Below are positions 46,872 to 58,705 of a stretch of 64,000 nt of DNA, piece after piece; within the stretch, counting starts at the first letter, position 1; every line of letters begins with the position of its first letter. The notes beneath the pieces were generated by a model that worked only from the letters and a program-made list of their open reading frames with translations, ran no database searches and was not told the DNA's origin. The DNA is from Macrolepiota albuminosa. Its lineage: Eukaryota; Basidiomycota; Agaricomycetes; Agaricales; Agaricaceae. The translations under genes and the position numbers were made by a program. The DNA lies in contig JAMWFC010000088.1 of the NCBI GenBank assembly GCA_027475525.1, positions 961,534 to 1,025,533 of the forward strand. The letters run 5' to 3'.

Positions 46872-46986
46872 GCAGAACAAGTCTCTACATTTTGGTCTGG
46901 GAGCCCCCTTCAGCCTGCTTGAGCCCTCTCTTGCCCCTTTAGGTCCCTCCCCCACTGGATTACTCCCTGCCCCTCTGTTGCTTCTA

Positions 46987-48330
46987 TGACCCAACCAGCC
47001 CCCTCAGACACTCCCCTGGATGCTTCTGCCCCTCAGGATGATGCCTGGGGTTGCTTGCTTGCTCTGGAGACTCAGGTGCAGACTACTCAAGCTTTCCTCA
47101 CCCTCCACACCACCGAACTTGCTGGATTACATCAGGCCACAAACACCATCTCCCATTCCCTTCAGGCCCTCTTAGAGCGCCTCCCTCTCACTCCTACCCC
47201 TCTCCAGGCACCTCCAGTTAGGGCTGGCACACCCACAGTCCCTCGCTTTGGGGCCTCCCCCCCCAGTTCATGCCAATATTCCTCGCCCAGCACTCCCAGA
47301 CGCATTCAATGATGACCGAGCGATAGGCGAGCATTTCCTGCAGTCCTGCATCACCTATATTCAGCTCAGTGGTGAGGCTTTTCCCTCTGATGCTCTCAAG
47401 ATCGCTTGGGTTCTTTCTTACATGAAGTCTGGGTGAGCTTCGACATACGCGCTACGAGTCTTTCGACGCCCTGGAGGAGTAGAGAGTTTTGGAAGTTGGG
47501 ATCAGTTTGAGAAGGAGTTTCGGACAGAGTTCTTCCCCTTGGACCCTGCTAAGGTGGCAGCCCTCACTCTCCGAGATCCTCATCGATATGGGCAGGGGAA
47601 GCAGACCCTAGATGAGTACATCGACTCCTTCAGAGCTCTTGCTGAACAGGCCTGTTATCCGGATGGTCTTCAGCTCTGTCTCACCTTCCGAGATGGCCTC
47701 CTTCCCTCTCTCATGGACCGGATCAACAGCATGGCTGAGGGATGACCTGATGACACAAGTATTGAGACCTGGTATCAGGTAGCACATGATCAGTGGCAGC
47801 TCATGGAGTTACGACGTGAGCTCCACCGTGGAACTGCCCCTCGCTCCACCTCACAGGCATCGTTTTCTGCTCATCATCCCATCCAGCCCTCCCTTCCATT
47901 TTGCGCTCCACCCCCAGCTCAGGTACCTGCAGCACGTCCTCTTCCTTTTGGAGTACCTATGGATGTCGATGCCTCTCGTCAATGTTCCTCCCTTCCTCTC
48001 CTCTGCTGTTGCTGTGGAAAGCCTGGTCACTTTGCTCGATATTGTCCCCAGGGGTTAGAGGTGCGCTATCTCTCAGCTTTAGAGCAGGAGGAGCTCCTTC
48101 TCCAGCTCCTTGCTGCCCGAGACGTTCGGGGTTAGAGGTGCGCTATCTCTCAGCTTTAGAGCAGGAGGAGCTCCTTCTCCAGCTCCTTGCTGCCCGAGAC
48201 GTTCGAGAAAACCCCTCCCCAGATGTACAGACTGAAGCAGAACCTTTGGAGGAGTCCTTGGGTCCTGTGGAAGCTGTAGCAGAACCATTGGATGTGTCCT
48301 TTGGTTCTGCAGGGGAGGGTTTTCAATAGA
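46987..48330 (+). pseudogene. Gypsy Gag
   Basis: The first frame (MTQPAPSDTPLDAS...) changes at a run of C near 47260. The capsid-like domain follows: DDRAIGEHFLQSCITYIQLS, FGSWDQFEKEFRTEFF, TLDEYIDSFRALAEQACYPD, FRDGLLPSLMDRINSMAEG. TGA stops fall near 47434 and 47743, the latter where Arg would fit. A CCHC knuckle (CCCCGKPGHFARYC) is at about 48000. The 77-bp duplication at 48051-48204 shifts the frame in the linker after the knuckle. Without one copy the linker would stay open to about 48329. Confidence 0.85.
48051..48204. repeat. Exact 77-bp tandem duplication (locus 5)
   Basis: 48051-48127 equals 48128-48204, within Gag. It causes a frameshift. Confidence 0.95.
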
Positions 48331-49041
48331 GCGACAGATGAGTTGTACGCCTCCGCCGCCTGGTGCTAATCAGTTTACATGTCAATCAGTAGAGTCTTCT
48401 AATGTATCGCTCCCTGTTCCTGATTCTCTGACTGAAACTGTAAGCACCCCCTCCGACGTACAAAATACCCCCTTGGTCCAAGCCTCAGCTAAGACCTCCT
48501 CTCCTCCTTCCCCTGTCTGACGACCACGTGTTCCAGCTTGGGAACAACGCCTTCCTCGTTGCTATGTTGTTGCCTCTACTCCCTCTCCCAACTCTCTGCA
48601 TCTGAATGTGGAGATTGAGACAACTGACACTCAGCAGACTCGAAGCGTCATAGCTCTCTTGGACAGTGGCGCTACTGGACTCTTCCTAGACACCCATTAT
48701 GTGGAACAACACCAGCTCACTACCCATCCCCTCTCTCACCCTATTCCAGTCTATAACATTGACGGTACACTCAATGAAGCTGGATCCATCCACTCAGTGG
48801 TGGATTTAGTCCTTCGTTATCAGACTCATTTGTAGTGTGCAGTCTTTGCGGTTACCAGCCTAGGAAAGCAGGACATGATACTTGGGTTCTCCTAGCTGCA
48901 TGATCACAATCCTGAGATTGACTGGGCCAAGGATAAGGTGAGCATAAGCCGCTGCCCTCAACGGTGTTCCACATGTGCCAAGGAAGTTAGAGAGGAGCGC
49001 AGAGAGTTAGTCCGTGAGCGTGCTGCTATCTGGGCTTGCCG

Positions 49042-49195
49042 AGTTGGACACCTCCCCTTTGCAGACCTCGACCTACTGGATCCTCCTCCCTTGGCATTCC
49101 CTTATAGAGAGGCCCTCTAGTTGGACACCTCCCCTTTGCAGACCTCGACCTACTGGATCCTCCTCCCTTGGCATTCCCTTATAGAGAGGCCCTCT
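49042..49195. repeat. Exact 77-bp tandem duplication (locus 6)
   Basis: 49042-49118 equals 49119-49195, within Gypsy Pol upstream of RT. Confidence 0.95.
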
Positions 49196-52172
49196 ATAAG
49201 GACGTTTGAGGTGTAGTGAGTGAAGCCCAGATGGAAGATGGATGCAAGGGTGAATTTGGGTGCGCTCCCGACCCAGAGTCTCCAGATGAGGCTATCGAGA
49301 CAGGTGATAGGATTTATGCAACTACGTTATGACCTCCACCAACTGTAGCAGAGATTAGAGCTAGCCAAACTACCTCCCAGCAGCTAGCTCAGGCATTTGC
49401 TGCCAACTCTGCTTCTAAGTCGTTCCGAGATGCAGTTCCTCATCATCTGCAAGACTTTGAGGATGTTTTCTCTAAGGCATCATTTGACTCCCTGCCAGAG
49501 TGTAAGCAGTGGGACCATGCAATTGAGCTTACGCCCAACGCTGAGCCCTCTAGCTGCAAGGTCTACCCACTCTCTCCCAGAGAACAGGATGAGCTTGATG
49601 CCTTTTTGCAGGAGAATTTAGACTCTGGTCGCATCCGTCCCTCAAAGTCTCCGATGGCCTCTCCAGTCTTCTTCATTAAGAAGAAGGATGGATCTCTATG
49701 TCTGGTTCAGGACTATCGAGTCTTGAATGCAATGACTGTGAAAAATTGCTACCCCTTACCACTCATTTCAGAGCTTGTCAACAACCTCCAAGGTGCACGC
49801 TACTTTACCAAGTTGGATGTCCGCTGGGGCTACAACAATGTGCGCATCAAAGAAGGAGATGAGTGGAAGGGAGCATTCCGAACAAATTGTGGACTCTTTG
49901 AACCTCTGGTAATGTTCTTTGGCCTCACTAATAGCCCTGCCACCTTCCAGACCATGATGAACAACATTTTCCGAGACCTCATAGCGGAAGGTGTTGTGTG
50001 CGTATACCTTGACAATATTCTCATCTATACCAAGACTCTAGAGGAGCATCGTCGGATTACGCGCATTGTACTGGAACGTCTTTGCCAGCACCAGCTCTAT
50101 CTTAAGCCAGAGAAGTGCGAGTTTGAGCAGACTAAGGTTGAATATCTTGGACTGATCATCTCTCATGGAATGGCTGAGATGGACCCAGTCAAGGTGGCTG
50201 GTGTAGCGGAGTGGCCAGAGCCTAAGAACAAGAAGGAGGTTCAGGCCTTCCTGGGTTTTACCAACTTCTACCAGAGGTTTATTCAGGATTTCTCACACCA
50301 TGCCCGGCCCCTCTTCGATCTCACCACTAAGGACACTCCTTGGCACTGGGATGCAGCACAGCGGACAGCCTTTGACGCCCTCAAACAGGCAGTCACTTCA
50401 AAGCCTGTCCTTATATTCCCAGACAATGACTCTCCCTTCCATGTCAAAGCTGATAGCTCAGATTTTGCTACTGGGGCCGTTCTCTCTCAACAGTCAAGGG
50501 AGGATGGTAAGTGGCATCCTGTGGCTTTCTACTCCAAGAGTCTCAATGCTGTGGAGCGAAATTATGAGATCCATGACAAGGAGATGCTAGCTATCATTTG
50601 GTCATTTGAGGAGTGGCAACATTTCCTTGAGGGTGCCAGGCATAAATTCGAGGTGTGGACTGATCACAAGAACTTAGAGTACTTTTGGACGGCCAAGAAA
50701 CTTAACCGCTGACAGGCTCGATGGTCCTTGTATCTGGCCAACTTTGACTTCTCTCTGCATCACAAACCTGGACGGAGCATAGGTAAGCCAGATGCGCTTT
50801 CTAGGCGAGCAGACCATGGTTCAGGAGCTAGTGACAATGACAATATTGTACTCCTAAGGCCAGAACTATCTGCTATCCATGCTCTAGAAGGTGTGGTTGG
50901 CCAGGGAGAAGAAGTGAGCATCCTTTGAGACATCCAATGAGGTAACCGGGAGGGTGCTCAAGAAGATCTGGTAGCTAAGGCTGCCATGGCCTTGCATGCT
51001 CGAGAGAAAACTGGAGTGAAGTCCGTCCACACCGATGAGTGGTCTCTGGAGAATGGTCTTCTCACCTTTCAGGAACGCATTTATGTTCCCAACCTGCCAG
51101 ACCTCCGGAGGCGGATTGTGGAGCAGCATCATGACTCTCGAGTTGCAGGACATCCTGGCAGATGGAAGACACTGGAGCTGGTCTCACAGAATTACTGGTG
51201 GCCTCAAATGTCACGGTATATTGGCTCTTACACCTCCACCTGTGATCTTTGCCTTCAGACTAAGCCTCGTCGTCAGCCTCCTATGGGACAACTTCATCCA
51301 CTGCCTATCCCAGCTGAGCGTTGGAGTGTGGCCTCGGTAGACTTCATTGTTGAGTTACCTGATTCTCATGGATATGATGCAATCATGGTGGTAGTGGATC
51401 TCTGTGGCAAGCATGCTCATTTTATTCCAACACACACTACTTGCTCAGCCATGGGCACTGCCAATCTGTACCGGAAGCATGTCTGGAAGCTCCATGGGTT
51501 GTCAGATGCTTACGTCTCAGACCATGGACCTCAGTTTGTGGCAGAGTTTACTAGAGAACTGTATTGCCTCCTCCATGTCAAACTCCACACTTCCACAGCC
51601 TACCACCCCCAATCTGATGGCCAGACTGAGCATGTCAACCAGGAGCTAGAACAGTATCTCCGGCTCTTCTGCAATGAACGACAGGATGACTGGGACGACC
51701 TATTACCAGAGGCAGAGTTCCAGTACAACAACCGTGTACACGCTGCCACCCAGATGTCTCCTTTCCTTCTAGATACTGGTCGACATCCTCGGATGGGATT
51801 TGAGCCTCGTGGACGACCTTCAGAGAATGAAGCTGTCAATGAGTTCATAGATCGGATGAAGGCAGCCCAGGAGGAGGCCAAGGCAGCTTTAGCTAAGGCA
51901 AAGGATGACATGGCCCGCTACTACGATCGTGGATGAACTCCAGCCCCCAAGTACAAGCCTGGAGATTGAGTCTACCCAGATGCCTCTGACATTGCCACTA
52001 CCCGACCTTCTCAGAAGCTCTTTCACCGTTGTCTAAAACCCTTTCCTATAGTACAGCAGGTAGGCCCACTTGCCTATCGACTCAAGCTGCCTAGTAGAAT
52101 GAGTCGACTCCATCCAGTCTTCAATGTGGTGAAGCTTTCTTCAGCCCCAGAGGATCCAATCCCAGGTTGACG

Positions 52173-52326
52173 TCTACAGCCACCTCCACCACCAGTTCTG
52201 GTAAACAACCAAGAAGAGTACAAAGTGGAACGGATCCTAGACAGCCGACTCTACAGCCACCTCCACCACCAGTTCTGGTAAACAACCAAGAAGAGTACAA
52301 AGTGGAACGGATCCTAGACAGCCGAC
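52173..52326. repeat. Exact 77-bp tandem duplication (locus 7)
   Basis: 52173-52249 equals 52250-52326, between integrase and chromodomain. Confidence 0.95.
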
Positions 52327-52493
52327 TCTTTAGAAATAAGCTTCAGTTCAAGGTCAAGTGGAAGGGCTACGGAATCGAGGACATCTCCTGGGAGCCACAA
52401 GAGAATGTCCATGCCCTTGCCTTGGTCCAGGAATTCTATCAACAGCATCCCAATGCTCCCTGGGCAATCAGAGGCCTCTATTCTCTTTCCAAG

Positions 52494-52647
52494 GTAGACC
52501 AGGCCATCCAGAACTACTTCTATCCAGCACGTCAAGACACCGCACTCTAGAGGGGGGGTGATGTCAGGGGGTAGACCAGGCCATCCAGAACTACTTCTAT
52601 CCAGCACGTCAAGACACCGCACTCTAGAGGGGGGGTGATGTCAGGGG
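52494..52647. repeat. Exact 77-bp tandem duplication (locus 8)
   Basis: 52494-52570 equals 52571-52647. It spans the Pol stop codon, the polypurine run and the first bases of the 3' LTR. Confidence 0.95.
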
Positions 52648-53074
52648 ACTCCTCATTTCTTCTTTTTCTCACTCCTTATCTCTTCACTCTCCTTCCATTC
52701 ATTCTCTTATTTCTTCTGACATTATTTTATTTTACTGTTTCTATTTTTTCAACACTATCTGTTAGTACTACTCTCAGCCCTTGAGATGCTCTGGTTCTTT
52801 AGCCACCATTCAGACAAGTGTAGGCCCACTCAGCACCGCTTCCAGACTGCTTATATAAGCCAGAGTTTGCCAGAGTTTGCCCCTTATTTGTACAAGTGTT
52901 TGTGTAGGCAATTTTTGAGTTTTTAAGGTTTTGTTGTACTGTACAGTTGTTTCCCATGCTTCAGAGGCCCCAGAAGCATCCAACCTGGCATAGGGAATCC
53001 CTAGACTTGTTCCCTTTGGATCTCCCTCTGCCAGCTGTGTGACTGAGCCACAGCCTCTAGAGGTCACCCTTACA
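52639..53074 (+). repeat. Gypsy 3' LTR
   Basis: 436 bp. It is 63 bp shorter than the 5' LTR because only one of the two CTTTGGATCTCCCTCTGCCAG copies and no spacer remain. Preceded by a G-rich polypurine tract. Confidence 0.92.
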
Positions 53075-53355
53075 ACAACTCAGAACAAGCTGTTTATTCT
53101 ATAGCATCCAATACTTTGAATACACATACTTCAACACAGATTCTATTTTATAAAGGGATTGCTTCTTGAAAAAAGCCCTTAATATTAGCAAACCTGATAA
53201 AGCTTAATAAATAGCACTAGTATATGATATTGCTAATTCTAGACAAATGAAAGAAGATGAGTATATGATATCATACTATCTCATATGAATCAAGAGCATC
53301 AAAGATCAATATATAAAGAGCTAGTTATTGTACATAGCAAAACATCAAGAATATT
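53075..53355. other. No gene seen
   Basis: AT-rich 3' flank of the NLR gene. Confidence 0.5.
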
Positions 53356-56300
53356 TCAATTGCTTATGAATTTTTCTATATAACTATTAAGTATTTCTTG
53401 TTGAAGATTTTTAGCCTCCTCAAATTTTCCTCTTTCATGAAATGTTGCAGCAAGATTAAACATAGCTTGAACAGTGTCTGGATGACTGCTTCCAAAAACA
53501 TTTCTCCTAATTTGAAGCACTTCTTGTTCAAGACTCTCAGCCTTTTTCAGTTTTCCATGCTGCCAAAATGTTGAAGCAAGATTAGACATGGCTTGAACAG
53601 TGTGTAGATGATTGCTTTCAAAAGTTTTTCTTTGAATTTTGAGCACCTCTTGATCAAGATTCTCAGCCTCTTCCAGTTTTCCTATTGGCAAGAATGTTGA
53701 AGCAAGGTTAGACATGGCCTGGGCAGTATCTGGATGACTATTTCCAAGGATTGTTCTTCTAAATTGAAGAACTTTTTGATCAAGAATTTCAGCTTCCTCA
53801 AGTTTTTCACTTGCTCTAAATATTGCAGCAAGATTAGACATAGCTTGGATAGTATCTGGATGGCTGTTTCCCAAGGCTTCTGTCCTAATCATCAGTACTT
53901 CTTGTTCAAGATCCTCAGCTTCTTCAAGTTTGTTACATTGCCAAAGTGTTGTAGCAAGATTAGTCATAGCTTGAATAGTATCTGGATGATTGTTTCCAAA
54001 TGCTGCTTTTCTAAGTTTGAGAACATCTTGTTCAAGACTCTCAGCTTTATCTAGTTTTCCACCTTCTTTGAATGTTACAGCAAGCTCAACCATAGCTTGA
54101 ATAGTATTTAGATGACTGATTCTCAAAGCTTCTTCTCTTTTGATTTTGAGCACTTCTTGTTCAAGATTTTTAGCCTCATCAAGTTTTTCTCTTGCTCTGA
54201 ATGTTTTAGCAAGATTAGACATAGCTTGTACAGTATCTGGATGACTGCTTCCAAAGGTTTCTGTTCTTACTTTAAGCACTTCTTGTTCAAGTTTATCAGC
54301 CTCTTCAAGTTTTCCAGCTTGTAAAAGTGTTGTAGCAAGATTAATCATTGCTTCAATGGTATCTGAATGGTTACTCCCCAATACTTCTTTACACTCTTCA
54401 AGCACTTGCCACTGAAGTTGCTCTGCATCATTCCAAAAGTGTGCAACAAAGAAAATTCTGCCTAATCTCTTTGCTATTTTGTAGTTCTCACATTTATAAT
54501 TTAAATAGTTCATCAATGCCTGGATATGTGGCATCCATTGGGCTGCATCCTTGTATTCCAATGATTCATCTCCTATACAATAAAATAGCTGTTGTGCACA
54601 TTTCTGGGCCTTTTCCTGCTCTTCTGGTTCTAATAACATAAAGGCCCAACTATGAACAAGTGAATGAATTTCTAATAGTATGTCTCCTTTTCTTCTTATC
54701 CCTACTAATGAAAACGACATGAGTATTTCAACTGCTTCATCAACTAAATCATCATTCCAGTCCTTATCATCTGTTAGAAACTTTCCAAGAAAGTTCTGTA
54801 ATTCTTGGATATCTACATCAGAAATATTAAAAAGTTTTTTCTGAGCTCTTTCAAGAATTGAAACAGGTATCTTAGAGTTGTGTAACACACTACATAACAT
54901 GAGAAGTGCCTTTGCTCTTTCATTTAGCTTCTGATAGGTCAGATCCCATGTAGCAAAAATAAAACATTGATAGCTATCAATTTTCTGCTTTGTTACTAAT
55001 CTCAGATATTTCACTTTATTTTGTTTATATCTTTCAAGATACTGGTTCACTTCAATGTAATCATGAAGAAATAGATAACTTCCTGCCTGAACAACAGCTA
55101 ATGCCAAACATCCTAATTCTTGAACAAGCTCATTTGCAGCTGCTTGCTCAGTTTTATCTCTTCGACTAGTTTCATAAAAAGCTCCCAATGAGTCTTCAAT
55201 AGTTAATGCTCCAATTTTATAATGATTTTTAAGTGCATAGATTTTAGATGCTTCATTTCTGCTTGTTATTAGAATATTTCCATGAGTGCATTTTGGAAAG
55301 AATTCTTGTAAATCCACATCAGGATCATCAGCACTGTCAAAAAGCAGCAACCATTCTTTTTTTTGTAAACAGAGCCATTCAAGTGCAGCAGTAAATGTTG
55401 CATCAGTTACATTAGCACTCTGAGCAAGTGAAGTCAAAGACTGTTCAATTGAGGCTTTAGAGCTAGCATCTAACATATATATGAAAGAAAATCTAGTTGA
55501 TCAAATTAACATGTGGCTTGCAAAAAAATACAGCTGTTTCATACCTGGTTCCAGATTTATGGCAAAATTCCAGTGCAATTTGTGTCTTTCCAGCCCCACT
55601 CAAGCCATGCAGCACACAATGCTGCTGTACTTGCATTTTTAATGAAGATTGATTAGGATCAAAACACTTTTCAAGATCCAACAAAATGTCTGTTCTGCCA
55701 GTAAATACTGGAGATGGAGCAGGAATGATAAATTGAAGAGCTGATGCAAGAACATGAGATGTTTGCTGATTGGAAAGGCTTGTAGGCATAGTTCCATCTT
55801 CTAATCTATCTCAGCAAACAATATAGTCAATTAAATTGAGTAACTTACCAAGAACCTTAAGAGTAGTCTTCTGAAAACAACTATATAAAGTGTCTGTCAG
55901 ATTATTCAATTCCTGTTTAATTTTGGCTCTCTGCAAATAGGACAGAGTATATGCTTTAATTTCCTCCTGTCTATTCCAATCATCCAAAGCCATCTTTTGA
56001 AAGCCATGTTCAACATTAAGTCTGTAAAACAGACCAGGAATTTGCATAGAATGCTCTACAAAGCTCTCAGCTAGCTCTTCACAATTAATAGCTATCTGAT
56101 GCAAAAGTCCTGTCAAATTGTTGCCAAAAACATTGGTGGGTAGCCAAGAAACATAACCAGGATGCCCTGCTCCAATACTGACAAAACATGCAACTGGTTT
56201 AAAAAGACCAAATACCAAGTGAGCCTCTTTTAGAAGCAGGTTGATTGGATTGCTATAATCCAAACCTGCACCTACAAAGGTCTCATAAAGTCCACCAGAC

Positions 56301-57029
56301 AGAATAGATACATATTTGAAAAAATCAGGAGTAGCAGTGGTGGCACGAGCAGCCTGCACCACTGTACAGTCATAACCCGGAGTAGCATTTACCTCATATG
56401 TTCTAAAGATCCGAGGTGTCATATTAGCAGAAGGGAGAGCCACCACAAAACTTGGAAAAGATCACAGTATCAGTGAAAAAGTAGAAATGGAAAAGACTGA
56501 AGTACCTTCTGCAGAGAGGGTCATCCTCTTGCATCAAGACATCCTCCGGAAATCCAGCAGACCTCAAGATGCCTCTCATGCCGGATTCAAAGACAGTTGC
56601 CTTGAACTTTTCACCACGAAGGCTCCATTTCTTGACATTAGAGTAGACCTCCCGGCTGAACTGGATATACTTCTCAATGGCCAGGTCAATAGGCATACGG
56701 AGTCTACCAAGCATCAATGCAATTATTCTGATATACCATGATTGAATATTCAACGTTGTAGTGATGCCTTGTCACCTACCCTCCTGTTCCAGCTCCACCG
56801 ATTATATCGAAATAATCACAAGGCTTAGGCAGAGAGTTAGCATTCTCCAGGTGCATGAGACGAAGCATGATTTCTCGGAGAATATAAAGCTCAGACAGTC
56901 CACGTACACCGCCGCATCTATATGACCATTCCAATGACGTTTAGTAATAGCGATTAGTAAACAAAGGAGCATACCCAAAGATAACATCCTCAATCCGCGT
57001 TGCTTCTGGTCTGTGTTAATATTCTGCAT
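53356..57029 (-). CDS. NLR: patatin-like domain, NB-ARC, TPR repeats
   Basis: ATG at 57029 (MQNINTDQKQRGLRMLSL). The patatin-like domain follows: GGVRGLSELYILREIMLRLM, DYFDIIGGAGTGG, IIALMLGRLRMPID, RIFRTYEV, FVGAGLDYSNPI. The nucleophile elbow is G-A-G-T-G with no serine, and the usual D-G-G/A is also lost. The NB-ARC region (55.8-54.6 kb) has VFTGRTDIL, P-loop GLSGAGKT, Walker B LLLFDSADD, NILITSRNE and LGCLALAVVQAG. Eight 42-residue TPRs close the protein at the TAA ending at 53356. A missing base at the G-G-G of the first patatin motif (near 56925) would shift the frame unless splicing differs there. Otherwise exons join with short GT-AG introns (for example 55850-55807 and 55540-55492). 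Fungal NLRs of this class act in non-self recognition or programmed cell death (family knowledge). Confidence 0.85.
53359..54381 (-). repeat. Eight tandem 42-residue TPR (kinesin-light-chain type) repeats
   Basis: The units share (A/F)G(N/S)SHPDT(I/V)QAM and NLA, followed by KLEEAE, LEQEVL at fixed 126-bp spacing. Several neighbours are nearly identical at DNA level. This is the ligand-sensing end of the NLR by analogy. Confidence 0.92.
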
Positions 57030-57171
57030 GGGGGCGTCAAGTTCGACGGGAAGGAAAGACTGCACTTTCTCACTTCTAATTGATTTGTGACACAAAGCTT
57101 GTTCTCACGCTTGGGCCTTTGTTACTACACTAACATTTGTGATTTCGAAATGGAGATAGGCCTATTGATAC

Positions 57172-57194
57172 GTCGGCCTCCAACCGAGGCCGAC
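57172..57194. repeat. Short perfect hairpin
   Basis: GTCGGCCTC and GAGGCCGAC form a 9-bp stem with a 5-nt loop, about 140 bp upstream of the NLR start. Possibly regulatory or the end of a small element. Confidence 0.6.
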
Positions 57195-58705
57195 AAAGAT
57201 ATATTATACAAACTCCAATATACCCTAAATATGCTGAAAACCCATAAGCTTGCGTCAAAAGTGTAGACGCGGGAGACTCGCCTCAGGAAAAAATTAAAAA
57301 CGTGTAAAGACGACGACCGAAACAGTCAGCAGCAGCAAGGTAGAAACCAGCGAGGAAATAGCCGATGAGGGTGGCAGTGTTCGGCAGGGTCAAGATATCG
57401 ACGTCACACATCAAACTGTCGCCAAACTTCCGTCCCACCACCGGGACATTCGACACGACCCGCCGTAGCCACGAAAGACAGAGATGGCTCCAGGAGAAGA
57501 TAAAGAAGGGATGGGAAAGAAGCAGGTGAGAATAGGCAAATCGGCCGAAGAAAAAGACAGACGAACCATGAGCCAGGTGAGCTCTTGAAGTTGTTTTGAC
57601 TGGCGCGTAGCCTTCGAGACCGACATCAATGTCGTCGAATCGGTAGGCTTAGACGGGGACAATGTCCTCTTCGTCTTCGTTGGCGTCGCTATCTGCTTCG
57701 ACGTCGGCGAGTTCGAATGACAACTCGCACCGACCGCTCTCGTTCGGTTATCTGCGACGAAGGAGGATCGTCTACGTCTGCCATCTACCGCCCAACCTCC
57801 AAAAACGCCGATCCCCAACACGCCATTCTGGTCCACCGCCGCCCGTATCCACTCACCCGCATCCACATTCCCCGCATAGCATTCCCTCCCGATCTGCCCT
57901 TGCACCACCCTCATACACACGTGCTGCACGCACACTCATCTCATCCGCTTCACCACACACGACACACTCGCAGCTCCGTTTGGGACAACACCGCTCTCCC
58001 CGCCCGCCACCACCAACGCGTCCTCTTTCGCCTCCTGCTTCCGCGGTGAGCACGAGCACGAGGTCGGCCTCGCTTTCGGCCTGCGACCATGTCTCCAGGT
58101 GCGTTCTGGGGCCGCCGCCATGAACCCCACCGAGGATGCGCCTGTGCACGCGCAGCATTATTTCTACTTGTGTCAATCCGGGTGGGGGTGCAGGTGCAGA
58201 TCGGACAGGATATTGTGAGGGAGCGTGGAGGTAGAGTCTGGGGATATGAATCTTTTGAAGGGGAGGGAGGCGGGGATGAGTGGAAGGACTGGCAGAGCAT
58301 GGAAATAGGGAAGAGGAAGCGGGGGTCTTAGATTGTTCACCAGGGATCAGCGCACACCGATACGGAGGAGTCACCGCAGAAGCGGAAGCAAGAACAAAAA
58401 ACAAATGCACGGCCACGTCCTTGTCAACTTACGCACACGAGGAGGAGTCACCGCAGAAGCGGAAGCAAGAACAAAAAACAAATGCACGGCCACGTCCTTG
58501 TCAACTTACGCACACGACGATGAGGTGCCGGAGGGATTAGGAAAGTTTGGCCTTGGGATTCAGTCGCTGCGGGACCGTCTTTGGACAAACTGGTTTATGT
58601 ATTTACTATCTTTGTCTTCCCCGTTTTGCTTTTGTAACTCTTTTTATCCTGGTCGTTTATATTGGTCGTTGTACGTCTTGTAATGTCATTGTCGACTTTG
58701 TTTAG
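57195..58705. other. GC-rich region, no recognised gene
   Basis: Several long overlapping ORFs exist on both strands (about 57411-58416), but all are Ser/Pro/Arg-rich, of the kind expected from GC-rich sequence. None shows a known domain or a clean splice structure. A diverged gene cannot be excluded. Confidence 0.5.
58364..58517. repeat. Exact 77-bp tandem duplication (locus 9)
   Basis: 58364-58440 equals 58441-58517, in the GC-rich region. Confidence 0.95.

Larger units (their letters stand above)
48600..52550 (+). pseudogene. Gypsy Pol: PR, RT, RNase H, integrase, chromodomain
   Basis: Protease VIALLDSGATGLFLDTHY at about 48650. RT (49606-50200): SGRIRPSKSPMASPVFFIKK, YFTKLDVRWGYNNVRI, FFGLTNSPATFQTMMN and the catalytic box VCVYLDNILIYT, with Asn replacing the second Asp. 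RNase H: KADSSDFATGAVLSQQS, AVERNYEIHDKEMLAI, EVWTDHKNLEYFW. Integrase (about 50986-51936): zinc module to CDLCLQTKPRR, catalytic SVDFIVELPD, YVSDHGPQFVAEF, DGQTEHVNQELE. Chromodomain near 52290-52400: VERILDSR, FKVKWKGYGIEDISWEP. TGA/TAG codons near 48833, 48890, 50710, 50926, 50938, 51934 and 52168 interrupt the frame, many at expected Arg or Trp. Two 77-bp duplications add frameshifts. A chromodomain can guide integration to histone-marked chromatin (family knowledge). Confidence 0.9.
46373..53074 (+). mobile_element. Full-length chromodomain Ty3/Gypsy (chromovirus) element
   Basis: LTRs at 46373-46871 and 52639-53074, both with TGTCAG...CTTACA ends, flank Gag, protease, RT, RNase H, integrase and a C-terminal chromodomain. 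The flanking 5-mers (GTTGC and ACAAC) do not match, so no target duplication is visible. Confidence 0.92.

Noticed and set aside
47434..52170. TGA read as Trp (alternative genetic code) in the Gypsy ORFs
   Set aside because: TAG also occurs at Trp positions and TGA at Arg positions, and the coiled-coil gene here ends at TGA. Mutational decay explains all cases.
53734..54324. Plus-strand ORFs rich in Phe/Ser opposite the NLR repeats
   Set aside because: They are the complement of the TPR-coding repeats, periodic for the same reason, with no independent evidence.
57411..58416. Several 100-190-codon ORFs on both strands
   Set aside because: Composition-driven (GC-rich), overlapping in opposite frames, no domain, and interrupted by a 77-bp duplication. 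Not called as genes.
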